A DNA stretch of 64,000 nt from Oidiodendron maius Zn (lineage: Eukaryota; Ascomycota; Leotiomycetes; Myxotrichaceae), in assembly GCA_000827325.1 (NCBI GenBank), contig KN832871.1, positions 3,038,001 through 3,102,000 of the forward strand. The letters are read 5' to 3'. Positions 34,058-44,168 of this stretch are shown piece after piece (the stretch's first letter is position 1; the number at the start of each line of letters is the position of its first letter). The position numbers and the translations under genes are program-made. The notes beneath the pieces were generated by a model that was given only the letters and a program-made list of their open reading frames with translations, was not told the DNA's origin and ran no database searches.

Positions 34058-35804
34058 GATAACGGATCGCAGTGTCACGCTTAAGATCAGTACACAGGAA
34101 TGAGGCGCATTTCGTACTGGTTAATGGATCGCGAAGATGATGCGCAGAGATGTTTTTTAAGCGCGATGCGGAGCCGCAGCCGCGATGGGCCGTTTGCGAA
34201 TAATAAAACACACTCATAAGAACTCATTTCCTGCTGTCCTATGCTACTTGGCTTCACCAACCGTGATATTCACGACCTATAGATCATGAATCCGAGTACT
34301 CTCGTCCAAATCTCGTGGTAGAAGGGCTAGTGCTTGTTCCTCTTTCTACAGGCTCCATAGGCACGCTCTTCAATTAAAGTTCGCACTATCAGTCCTCAGG
34401 AGTTGCATGAGCAGCGCATAGCGACAAATTACAATCACTAATAAGGCAGGGCGTAGTCATATTATGAACCACGTGGTAATAACATGAGAAGTTTTACGCA
34501 GGTACGTGCACACGCGACAAGCACAGTGACCCCATATTATAGCCATTCTCTAGGCGATCTAGAACATCGAAGCGAAATGAGGGTGGAAACAGCACGATCG
34601 CATAGCATTCGAGGTTCGTATTTTTGGCAGCATGTTATCAATGCGGACAAGGATGCCGAGACTATTGAAATCTGGGCATCCTCAAAGACTCCTTGTGCTA
34701 GCAGTTCAGTAGATTACTCATGTTGCACGTTCGTATCATGATAGTAGGACGCAAATGACCGTGGTACTGTGCACCTCCTTGGCATTTCGCCACCCGGCTG
34801 GCAAAATTTTGTGCTCGGAAATGGCACAGCGCGTGGCGTCAAGGAATTGGAAGAACCCCAACAAGCTCTCCTAAAACCGGTTTCCTCGTAGGCTCTCGTA
34901 TCTGGGATGCGATGGCCCGCGACTGGCCCTGGGCTCTAGACTCGATGAGCAGCGGAAATCCACACGCAGCCATTGGGATGACAACACGCCTTCCAACGCC
35001 CAGCCCACCTTTGCTTTGGATCCAACCAACACCCCATGGTCCACGGCGCCCTGGCCTAATACTGTAAGTTATTGCATACGAGGTCGCACAGGACGACGCG
35101 GGAGCGTGGTGGTCGTTACTTATCGATCCGTGACACATGCCTGAAGGAGCAGTAAGAAGGCCTCGAGCTTCATTTTACCGTATCCCTGTGACATGTTGGT
35201 GGCAGCGGAGGCCACGAAAGGCGACGGAATACAGCCATTTATACGCGTATTATAGCAGCGCGATGCGGGTGCTCTGCGTATTATGTGTATTCTGCGCGTC
35301 GCTCCGCTCAGCGCCCCCGTAAAAAGCACCAAAAGGGTACCTGACAGATTACATGACGCCCTTGGCCCAACCCGGCCTAGCTCCAGGGACGCCGTCCGGT
35401 CTTACCAATCAGCACGTCGCTTTAGGCCGCGGCGAACAGCCCTAGGCCCGATGTGGCCCCGCCCGTATTTCAGGCGTCGCGCGGCGGCTGGACGGGACTG
35501 GACGCTCGTGTGAGAGCAACAGGAACTCTCCTGGTCTTCCGTAAACCGTCCCCCGTCGCCCCCGTCGCTTCCATCTCCCCCCCCGTTAAGAACTTTGGCT
35601 CTCCCTCCCCTTCACTCGTTCTTTCCTCTTCTTTCTTCACCCACACTCTCTTGGACCATCACATCTAGGCTCTTTAGTCTTTTACACTCGTTCACCCAAC
35701 ATCCCGTCGTGCCCGCTCTGCATCCATTCCACGCCAGAATTCCCACGCTTTTGCTCCACTTACAAACGTAAAGTAATACTCAGCAAATTCATCCGCCCGT
35801 CAAT
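34058..35804. other. 1.75-kb intergenic region upstream of the CCG-6-like gene
   Basis: No credible gene on either strand. The right 450 bp become GC-rich and then strongly pyrimidine-rich just before the wall-protein gene. The size fits a large regulated promoter. Confidence 0.5.
35598..35645 (+). promoter_or_regulatory. CT-rich tract in the promoter/leader of the CCG-6-like gene
   Basis: Almost pure C and T (CTCCCTCCCCTTCACTCG and on) over roughly 45 bases, 160-205 bp before the start codon. Such tracts mark transcription starts of highly expressed genes in filamentous fungi. Confidence 0.5.
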
Positions 35805-36460
35805 ATGCAATTCAAGGCTGTTTCCGTCCTCGCCCTGGCTGCCACCGCCTCGGCCTCCTATGGCTATGGCTACAGCAACGTGAGCTACACCACCGAGGTC
35901 GTCACCGCGTACACCACCTACTGCCCAGAGGCCACCCAACTTACCTACAACGGCCAGACCTACACCATCACCGAGGTAAGGACTCCGAGCACGCGCGGGA
36001 GATGATGGGGCGGGCAGGTGAACGAGCGACGGCCATCGCGGCCATCGATTTCGACGCTTGACCGCTTCTCAAGTCCCTGATCATGAGAGAGCGAACTAAC
36101 ATGGTTATTCTATAGGCTACCACGCTGACCATCACCAACTGCCCTTGCACCGTCAGCAAGCCAGTCTACACCACCAGCTCCGTGGCCTGCACCACCTGGT
36201 ATGTCCTTGCCTATGTCACAGAAAGACGCAATATCTAACCTAGTCTTCACAGCGCTGCCCCAACCTCCGCCCCGGCCTATGCCAACACCACCGTCGCAGG
36301 GGCCACCTACCCCGTCTCCACGGTCTACCCAACTGGCACTGGCAGCGGCCCCGTCGGCACCTCCACCCCATCTGCCATCACCGGTGGTGCCAACAAGGCC
36401 ATGGCCGCCTCTGGCGCTGGCCTTGCTGGCCTCCTCGGCCTCGCCGCCTTCCTGCTGTAA
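35805..36460 (+). CDS. CCG-6-like GPI-anchored cell-wall glycoprotein (153 aa)
   Basis: Exons 35805-35975, 36116-36198 and 36253-36460 join in frame; introns are 140 and 54 bp. A signal peptide (MQFKAVSVLALAATASA) is followed by a Tyr/Thr-rich region with four or five cysteines (TYCPEATQLTYNGQTYTITE, ATTLTITNCPCTVSKP, SSVACTTC). A Ser/Thr/Ala/Pro-rich stretch suited to O-glycosylation comes next, then a C-terminal GPI-type tail (GGANKAMAASGAGLAGLLG, then a hydrophobic end). The order and several blocks resemble Neurospora CCG-6, a clock-controlled surface protein, and similar wall proteins in other Pezizomycotina. Its exact role is unknown. Codon use is strongly biased to C-ending codons, as in highly expressed genes. 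Confidence 0.85.
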
Positions 36461-37404
36461 ATGCTTCACCTTCTCCCGCCGATCCTGCATGTCACGAAGG
36501 ACGATACTTTCTCAGGCTCGGTACTTCATGACGGGAGAAGCGATGGGAAGTGGAGTGAGGAGCGGGGCGATGTCTGGGTTGCATCACGGTGTTCTTGCTA
36601 TGTTCTAGGGTTCTATATCTTACGAATCGGCTACGCGGGTGCGGTGTCGGATCCATCTTTGTAATTGCTTTGCCTCGTACTTGGAGAGTGTTCCCACGGA
36701 GCACAAGGAACTTATTCTATCCATGTGTGTGGTTTTCTAGGTGTCTAGAGACAATTGTGTTGATAAATTTTTTTTTTCAGACACGGTGGGCGTCCTCTTA
36801 GGGCGAACGCCGAGGTTTGGCAAATATACACTTGTTCCACCGAAGGCTTTAATCTGGATCTGGCTTCTCTTGAGGTATACTGGGAGTGTTTATTGGGCCT
36901 GACAAGATATTTAATGCTCGTGCCTGTCTGTACTTAGGACATGAATAGTTTGAAGACGGCAGCATTACTGGGCTCCAAGTTTTGGCTCAGTACGCCTTTA
37001 TATCTTATATCCCCTGATCATGAGCGTGACTATCTGCTGTCTTACACGTCGCCTCCCTATCGTACATAACAAAGTTCAGTTCTAATAGACTCTGGTTCGA
37101 GTATTCAGCAAAGGACAAACCACCTACTGTACTGTGCTGCCACCTATGATAGCGGACACAGAAAGTAATATCGGCGGTGAGTTTATTTAAGCAGAAAAGC
37201 TACAATGCAAATTTCATACCCCACACACAGGGTCTGCTATAAGTCTATCTATTTTTGGATAGCACCCAGCATCCATTTTAGCCCATTTGAGAAGCCCCAC
37301 GGGGCTCACCTGTCCTTCCAAGAGGTATTGCCGTGTTCCCCCCTTAAACTGGTGCCATGCCCTATCCAATATCGTGTCTGCCTAATTTCATCCTGCTTTA
37401 TTTC
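36461..37404. other. 3' region between convergent wall-protein and PCM1 genes
   Basis: About 940 bp without a supported gene; contains a nine-T run near 36769-36777. Frames seen here have no codon bias or domain. Confidence 0.5.
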
Positions 37405-39067
37405 TCAATACTGCTTGCACAGAGCAGCGACCTTACTAGCCAAATCGTCTGCCTCGGCTCTCGTCGCCGCCTCCGCGTACACTCGCAGCGCATCCTCCGT
37501 CCCACTGGCCCGCGCAAACGATCGGCCGTCCTTGAACTTCTTCACCAGCCCATCGATCTGCTCCTGCAAACCCGCAGGCTCGACCAGTTTGCGCTCCGCG
37601 TCCGTCGTCTTGTACATGTACCGGTCCGTGACCTCCACGCGCACCAGCCGGTTCGGAAGATCTGTGTACGTCAGGTCCCACTCGCGGGGCGTCCAGGACT
37701 TGTGCGCCAGGATCGTCTCGACTAGAAGCATGTCGGAGAGCGCATCACCGACAGTCTGGTTAATCAGATCTGTCAAGGCACGTAGGGTCTCGAGAGCACC
37801 CGCTTGGGCGGGAGACTCCGGCGACTTGGTGTTGAAGGCTTTCAGGGCTTGGGGCGAGAAGACAACAGTGCCGTGGCCATTGGCCTCGAAGTACACGCCC
37901 ACGTCAAAGTTCTTGGCCGCGTGGTGCAGGTGCTTGACGCCGGTAGGTGTGCAGACTACCGGAAGGCCGAGGCCATTCACGATGTACTTCGTTGATGCGC
38001 CGTTTGCATAGGCGGTTTGCACGACGCCAATCTTCAGCTCGTCCGCAAGACCAGCCTCCCTGGAGAGGTCGCCGATGAAGGATGCGGCCAGGGTGGCAAT
38101 TCTGTCTCCATCCAGGAGGCGGAAGCCATGTTCGGGGTCCGTGAAGTAGTAGATCAGGCGGTCGGCATCGCCATCGAGGGAGCAGCAGCGATCATTGGGC
38201 CCCGCTTTGGACGACGGCGGAGCTCTCTGCTTGGTCTTCACGAAATCTGCGCCGCACTGGAAGATTCGGTTAGCCTTTGAAGCCTTTGAAGAGAATGCCT
38301 GGAGTTACCTCGTGGTTCAAGGATTCAGGCCTCAGGACGTCATTGTTAACGACTTTGATATCTATGCCACCTTCCAATGCCTTTGGCAAGTATTTCAAAA
38401 GCTCCGTGAGCTTGGGTCCTCCAACACCATTGGCACAGTCCACAATGACCGGACCAGAAATCTTCTTCCCCTTTATAGCTCTTGCGAATGCGGCACCAAG
38501 CTTCTCGTAATAGCCCTTCTCGCTCACCACGCCGTAGCTCTGTGGCGTTCCCTCCGTGTTGATACACCGTGTCAGGTAGTGCAGCTGTGGTGTTGTCAAC
38601 AGCTTGTAATCGGTATACTCCGCTCGTGCAGCCTTCAGCCCATCCACCAAGGCAGTTACCAACGTTGGTCCAGACGGTCTCGTATCCCTAGCATAGATGA
38701 CCCTCGCCGGCGACTCCGGGTTGATATTCAGCTCCGTCTCCAGCTTGTGGTACACACCCTCAACTTCAGCATCGGGGGCGTTGGCCAAAATCGTAGTGTA
38801 GCCTTCCCAGGATGCCTCGAGCATATCGCCCATGGGGTCAACGAGCTTGACGCCATTGTCTTCGGGCGGGTTGTGCGAGGCTGTGATCATGACGCCGATG
38901 GTCTGGCCGCTGAGCTTGCGCGAGCGGAGAGCGGCGACAAGGCCTACACGGAAGACGACACTGTCCAAGAGGTTGGCCTTCATGCGAAACCCGGCAGTAC
39001 CATACTTGAAGGACTTGTCTTCGGGCTTGGGGTGCTTGGCAGCCGCCGAGAGGATGGTGTCGGCCAT
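37405..39067 (-). CDS. PCM1: Phosphoacetylglucosamine mutase (536 aa)
   Basis: Exons 39067-38309 and 38256-37405 (52-bp intron) join in frame. The enzyme converts GlcNAc-6-phosphate to GlcNAc-1-phosphate in the route to UDP-GlcNAc, the precursor of chitin, N-glycans and GPI anchors. Visible sites are KYGTAGFRMKA near the N-terminus, the phosphoserine loop ITASHNPPEDNG with Ser 64, the metal-binding loop LDGDADR (Asp 281, 283, 285), the sugar-binding EANGHGTVVFS and the phosphate-binding ARASGTEDALRVYAEA near the end. The length is as in yeast Pcm1 (about 557). The start at MADTIL is preferred over an in-frame ATG at 39181, which adds a low-complexity Pro/Ser tail. It lies 292 bp downstream of LIA1 on the same strand; each gene has its own promoter. 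Confidence 0.95.
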
Positions 39068-39359
39068 GGCTGGTGATGGATGTGCGGGTTGAGAGTTGCA
39101 ATTGGGCTTGGAGTTGAGGGAGTTGGGAGGTGGAAGATGGACGAGGAGATGTGGAGGGGTGGTTGGAGGGGAGCTGCTCACCGCTTTCTTCTGCAGCCGT
39201 GAAGTAAGCCCTGTCTCACTCCGCCGTCCGGTTTACGAGGACGAGTACGAGGACCGCACCTGGACGTTCAGATTCGTGCCATCACGTGTTTTCGTGTCCG
39301 GAGAGAGTGAATCTCATTAGTCTGGTCTGCACCTAGCATTCTACGAGTATATCTCCCTC

Positions 39360-40384
39360 CTACGCCCTCGCCGCCTCGGGGATTAATGCGTACTCCGTCT
39401 CCCCGCCTTTCTCGAACTCCGCCATGTCCAGAGCCACGATCACGCTCTCACGCACCACCTGCTCCTTGTCGTTTATAAACTGCTTCAGAGTCTCCTCGAC
39501 TCCCTCCTCGCCGCCCAGGCTTCCCAGAGCTTCTGCAGCTTCATGCCTGACCATGCTCTGCTCTGATAGATCGCTTAGCGCGGCCGTGAGAGCGGGAATG
39601 GACGCCGGATGCGACAACTGCCCAAAGACAAACGCAATCTCGTGTCTAAAAAGCGCCGACGAGTCTGACAACCCCTTTGCCAAAGCCTCGACGGCCGGGA
39701 CTGCTGTGGGAAGATCGGGAGGCGATGCGAGATCTCGGAGCCCGAACATGGCTCTGTATCGTAGGAATAATGGGAGTTTTGTGTCAAGCAGCGCTCTCTC
39801 GAGACTCTCCACCGTCGCAGACTGTTCGCTCGTTGGTGCTGGATCGATAGATGTAAAATCACTGAACAATAAATTAGCATGTCCCTCGAGCCTGTTCGCA
39901 TACAAGTTGCGTACCTCTTTTTCAGCTGCTCAGTTTTTCCAGCTTCCGAATTCTCCCACTCGATCCTAGCCACTGCAATCTCGCACGTCTCTCGAACCAC
40001 TTCCGCCTCCTCCTTTGTATCCCTCAGTCGCTTCAGTATGTCCAGGCTTCCCAAGTCTCCAAGTGCGCCCAGCGCCTCGGCGGCCTCGTGCCTGCACATC
40101 GAGTCCTCCTCGACATTGTCCAATACTGCTCGGAGGAACAGCGCTGCTTCAGGATTTCGTGTCTGTCCGAGGCAGTATGCTAGTTCGTGCTTCAGCAGTG
40201 CGGAGGGTGAGGTAAAGGCCGCAGCGATGGCATGGATGGCGGGTATGGAAGCCTGGCAGGCAAGGTGTTTGAGGGAGAACAAGGCGCGAAAGCGGCGGGC
40301 GAGGGGCTCGGATTCAGATGTGAGAGTTTTCTGGAGAGCTGTGATGACGGCATCTTGGGATGCCGAGATATCCGTTGACTCCAT
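39360..40384 (-). CDS. LIA1: Deoxyhypusine hydroxylase (323 aa)
   Basis: Exons 40384-39915 and 39861-39360 (53-bp intron) join in frame. The enzyme hydroxylates deoxyhypusine on eIF5A, the last step of hypusine formation, which eIF5A needs to rescue ribosomes stalled on proline-rich sequence. It consists of two four-repeat halves of HEAT-like helices joined by a linker (residues about 145-175). The four iron-binding His-Glu pairs are all present: H66-E67, H99-E100, H230-E231 and H263-E264, each within the typical [10 protein letters not shown] or RHEAAEALG sequence. Length agrees with yeast Lia1 (325 aa). No sign of decay. Confidence 0.95.
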
Positions 40385-40803
40385 CAGCCAATCTGTGGAG
40401 AGCTCGATTTTGCGTGGTGCGTTGTGAGAGGATTGGGCCTCTATCCCTTTTTTTTTGGTTCTGCCCCGCGATACTTATCGATCTTGATCCCGGCCGTTAG
40501 AAAATATTTAAAGCCTGAGGCACCGAGGCATTCGCGTAATGCGGACTGCCGCTGCCGCTTAAACCAAATGCCGGTTTGCAACATCCGGATCACCACTGCA
40601 TCTGCCCATCTCGTCCATCATCCCAGTTTTTGCAGCCAAAGGAACTGCCGTAAGGTTTGTACGTATGTATGTAAGATGTAGGAGGCTTATCTCTCATTCA
40701 AGTTCATGCTTCCTCATCTCCTATCCTCTCACGTCCTTGTCCACGTCGTTTGAAGTCTCCTACACTCACTCTTTCATTTGGCCCCCTTCCAATTTATTTC
40801 TCA
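40385..40803. other. Intergenic region, LIA1 promoter
   Basis: About 420 bp. A run of nine T bases lies near 40448-40456. No supported gene. Confidence 0.5.
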
Positions 40804-41560
40804 ATGGGCGCGGACAGCCATGTCCTTGAGAAGGGACCTGCGAAGACGAATGTTGGGTATAGCCCCTCTGATGATACACGCCTCCGTTGGAAGCTAGATG
40901 TCCATATGATGCCGCTTTCTTCGTGCTGTGTATGTTGTCCCATTGAACCCCTCCTCCAGCTTAAGCTGATGGATGTGCCAGATACGATGGCCTTCATTGA
41001 CCGTGGGAATATAACAGTATCGAAACCCAAGGCTTGTCTACCCCGCCTTACTTTATCCCCTTCCTCTGCGCCCTGATCACTACCTGGATCGCCGACAAGA
41101 CTCAACAGCGCCGTCTCATGCTCATTTCTATCTCCTTTGTTGGTTATACCGGCCCATCGTCTTGGCTACAGCCACCACAGCCGGTGTGCGCTACTTCGCC
41201 GTGTTCCTTGCAACATCTGGTGTATTTTCTACCATACCAAACATCCTCGCATGGTCTCTGAGTGAGGTTCACTCCACTTCCCGAGTTCCAGTTCACGCAC
41301 CTAACCGCCAGAGGAGCGATATGCGCCGTGGAACCAGTCTTGTTCTTATCATCGTCGTTGAGCCTTGCGGTTCAGTGCTCAGCTCACGTATCTACCCTAC
41401 AAATGAAGGGCCGCACTTCATTAAGGGTCAGAGCGTCTGTGCTGCTTTTATATTCTCTACTACCTTTCTGGCCTTCACGCTGAGCTTCCTCCTGATCCGT
41501 AATAACATGCAGTTGGGCCGCAAACAGGGCGATGTTGTCGACCGAGACCAGAGGAGAGTA
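40804..41560 (+). pseudogene. Decayed MFS transporter gene, anion:cation symporter (Dal5) type
   Basis: The 5' part still reads as such a transporter: a hydrophilic start (MGADSHVLEKGPAKTNVGYS), RLRWKLDVHMMPLSSC, an apparent 52-bp intron (about 40930-40981), then YTMAFIDRGNI, which is the family's first-helix motif. After that the reading frame is lost and a large part of the protein (helices 2 to about 7) is missing. The C-terminal third is recognisable in other frames: FLCALITTWIADKTQQRRLM, VRYFAVFLATSGVFSTIPNI, and SSRIYPTNEGPHFIKGQSVC followed by AAFIFSTTFLAFTLSFLLIR. So there is one large internal deletion and at least two frame changes. Relatives carry allantoate, vitamins or small carboxylates. 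The conserved amino acids still visible suggest fairly recent loss. Confidence 0.75.
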
Positions 41561-42986
41561 CCACCACAACTGAGAACTATGGTCCTAATTTCCTCCACGT
41601 ATTATAAAGCAGGTAGATGTGTGAGGCACACCAAGAAGATCTCACGGAGCGCCATATACGGATAGATAAACTCTTTGCGGTTTAAAGAAGGCGACCATTA
41701 TGAGTCGTCACCTGCGGCTTGAGGTCGTGATGTGTCTTAGCATTACAATCCTTTTGACTACTCTGGCTCTCGCTTTGCCACCCTCTCTCGATCTCTCTAG
41801 GCGTACTTCGCCAAAGCTTCTAAACTCAGGAGCCATTCAACTTTCCATATCTGCATTTATCGTTTTCGCCTGGTATTTCTCGCGGGTTCCGTTGTGTCCC
41901 TTCTACTTGGCGATCATAGACTGTCGCAACGATATCCCAGCGTTCGAAATCCGATCTGGAACTAATTATTGCAAGAGGCTCGTATGTTGCCTTCTAGCTC
42001 CGATGCGACTTTCAAAGCCTGCTGCAGCACAGATCACGGGGACATCTGAGAATAATAGGTAAGGTCCCGATCTGATTTTAGATGAACTCCAACTGGAAGC
42101 GTTAGTAGAATTAATTTCTATCGCATAGCTCTTGATGTACAGATATCTGCTGATAGAGATTATGTCTACACTGCGAAACTATCATTGTTACCAACCCAGG
42201 TACTAAATGCGGTTAAACTATCATTTCAAGGCCCCCTGCCAAACGAAGTCAGGGCTTCTATATGTTAACAACACCAATCAGGTGTTCTAGTGCTGCATGC
42301 CTATCTCCATGAGACATACGAAGGCGTCAAACTTTGCATGGCCCATAGAAGTGCAAAAGCTATCGTTGAGAATTTTGGTTTGCAGGCCCACAATTCTTTC
42401 GCCCTTGCTCAAGCTTTTTCCTTGAACGCACCTAGTCGGGTCTATATACACTCACGCCACCCCTCACACAACTCGGTTCCGTCGAGAGGCAAATTACTCT
42501 TTCTGGAACCCTTTCCGCCCCTGTGCCGTTGGGGTAGTACCAAGCGCCAGGAACATGCGCCCCCATCTCCTAACCCGCACCTGATAGCGGCGTCCGTGCC
42601 TGTTTGGAAAATCCATCCCAGGAACCCGCTCAAGAGCTTCTACTCCTATCTGGAGTCGTGTTGCTCCACGGTTCCACTCTATCTCACCCCGCCGGTCGGC
42701 TCTTGAGCCATGGTCCACTCGACCAGGTGTTTGCCAGATGCTTCCGATAGCCACTGCCCTCAACCGCAGAAGAAAAAAGGTATAAATATTGCATCTACCA
42801 TGGCCAGGGAGTGGTTTCTTCTCTATACCACAATCTCTTAACAATCTTTCAACCTCTGCTCTTCAGCACTCGTCGATCTGCGATCGCTACGGACTCTCTT
42901 TACATACATTCAACTTTTAACCGCTTCACCCAACTACGTGTCCTACAGTACAGTCTTTTTTACGTCTGCACAGCAGTTCTTTCAAC
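41561..42986. other. Intergenic region with the promoter of the small secreted protein
   Basis: About 1.4 kb. Frames at 41700-42062 and 42290-42706 (both +) have no recognisable domain and poor codon bias; I do not call them genes. A TATA box lies at 42781, listed separately. Confidence 0.5.
42781..42788 (+). promoter_or_regulatory. TATA box of the small secreted protein gene
   Basis: TATAAATA about 206 bp upstream of the ATG, followed by a T/C-rich leader (42830-42970). This is the clearest TATA box in the window and suggests strong, regulated transcription. Confidence 0.55.
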
Positions 42987-43520
42987 ATGCAGTTCTCAAA
43001 GACCATCCTCCTTGCAACCGCCGCACTCGCATCCATGGTAGCTGCCGACAACACTGCACAATTCGTCAACCAAGACGGCACCACCCGTCATGTTGTCTTC
43101 ACTCCTTCGGAGGGATCTCCAACGATCGACGAGATCACTGTCCAGGGCAACTCCAAAGCCACTCAGCAGTTCCCAGAAGGTTGGACGGGCAATGCCTATT
43201 CCTATAACGATGGACAGCCAAACGTCCCTGGAATCTTGGCCGAGTTCCGATTTAATGGCTATGGCAAAGCCAACTTTTTCGACGTCTCGGCCATCGTCAA
43301 TCCCCAGGCTACAGACGGCGTGATGATGATGTACCCAACGCAGTCTAAGACTCCTGTATCTGGCTGCTTGACGACCCCTTGCAGCAACCAGTACAACCAG
43401 CCTGACGACATCGCCACCCTAAGCTCTACCGAGAGCGACTTCACTGTCCTGCTTGGCCAGCGCATCAAGGCTGCCCGCCGTGGTATTAACGCTGCCGTTG
43501 GTCGGGAATTCCTCAGATAA
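42987..43520 (+). CDS. Small secreted protein of unknown function (177 aa)
   Basis: One exon. A signal peptide is clear (MQFSKTILLATAALASMVAA, cut probably before DNTAQF). The mature part has a beta-rich look (TAQFVNQDGTTRHVVFTPS, GWTGNAYSYNDGQPNVPG, AEFRFNGYGKANFFDVSAIV) with two cysteines close together (SGCLTTPCSN). I recall similar fungal secreted proteins with the pattern FVNQD-TR-VFTPSEG and FFDVSAIVNP; some are labelled DNase1 or thaumatin-like in databases, but no enzymatic activity is shown by the sequence, so I give no function. The last 20 residues are basic (RIKAARRGINAAVGREF) and look like an addition to the family core. A role at the cell surface or as a secreted factor during interaction with hosts or competitors is possible but unproven. 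Confidence 0.85.
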   Translation: MQFSKTILLATAALASMVAADNTAQFVNQDGTTRHVVFTPSEGSPTIDEITVQGNSKATQQFPEGWTGNAYSYNDGQPNVPGILAEFRFNGYGKANFFDVSAIVNPQATDGVMMMYPTQSKTPVSGCLTTPCSNQYNQPDDIATLSSTESDFTVLLGQRIKAARRGINAAVGREFLR

Positions 43521-44168
43521 ATTCTTAGGTTGCCAAGCTCTCTGGATAAGTGTGAGATACACTCGTTACAGTACTTCTGCGCTCCGATTGCGATATTCGT
43601 ATGATATGATGGGATTTACGATCGTTTCAATTATCAAAATGCAAGAGAGTAGCTTGGAGAACAGGAAACAATGAAATCAGTCAAAAAATATTACTGCAGA
43701 ATACAAGTAGATAGAATACAAGTCCTTCTTTTCGCGATGTCTTCCCACTTGGTGACTTTCATATCGCAGATGCCCGATACTTAGCAACCTAGAATCACCT
43801 GATAGCCACCAAGAGTGAGTGTGTACGTTTATGAAGCACTTAATAACCATTGTACACATATCGTAATTTAGAACTTCCGATTTGAGTTTTACGGAGGCGG
43901 AAGCGGAGGCGGAGGCGGAGGCGAGAGTAAGCATGAATTATGTAAGTCAAGGTTATTGAAGGTACAAGAGAAGCAAAACCCCATGTGCATAGATGTGGCA
44001 GGAAAGATAAAACCCTCGTGTCATTTGTACTAATATCAAGTTGAGAGCACTGCTATCGTAAGCTTTTGAGAGAATAGGCTATTTTCTCTGCGACCTCCTT
44101 TGTTCATAAGAAGATTTCGGGGTCATTTTGCCCCTCATTGCCCCTCCCTGCCCCTCATTCGGACTCTT
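43521..44168. other. Intergenic region between the secreted-protein and kynureninase genes
   Basis: About 650 AT-rich bases with no supported gene; contains the hexanucleotide repeat at 43892 and a CCCCTCATTGCCCCTCCCTG repeat just before the kynureninase start. Confidence 0.5.
43892..43924. repeat. GGAGGC hexanucleotide microsatellite
   Basis: About five and a half copies of GGAGGC (one copy changed to GGAAGC) in tandem, in otherwise AT-rich intergenic sequence. Likely a length-variable simple repeat. Confidence 0.8.

Noticed and set aside
36110-36490. Glycine-rich 126-codon minus-strand frame
   Set aside because: Antisense of the Thr/Ala/Pro-rich wall-protein exons; composition is a direct result of that.
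37081-37110. GGTTCGAG resembling a tRNA B box
   Set aside because: No matching A box or cloverleaf around it. Other B-box-like matches (about 30460, 45290) lie in coding exons. I found no tRNA in the window.
38195-39076. 293-codon plus-strand frame opposite PCM1
   Set aside because: PCM1 on the other strand has all catalytic loops; this frame has no domain.
41700-42062. 120-codon frame with a signal-like hydrophobic start
   Set aside because: No family recognised, poor codon bias, no supporting splice pattern; could be a chance frame in the decayed region.
42290-42706. 138-codon plus-strand frame upstream of the secreted-protein gene
   Set aside because: No domain, and it lies in the promoter of the next gene, ending just before its TATA box.
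40385-43000. Possible transposon or repeat-induced mutation in the accessory-like stretch
   Set aside because: No terminal repeats, transposase or reverse transcriptase, and no marked C-to-T bias; the decayed gene is better explained by ordinary deletion and frame loss.
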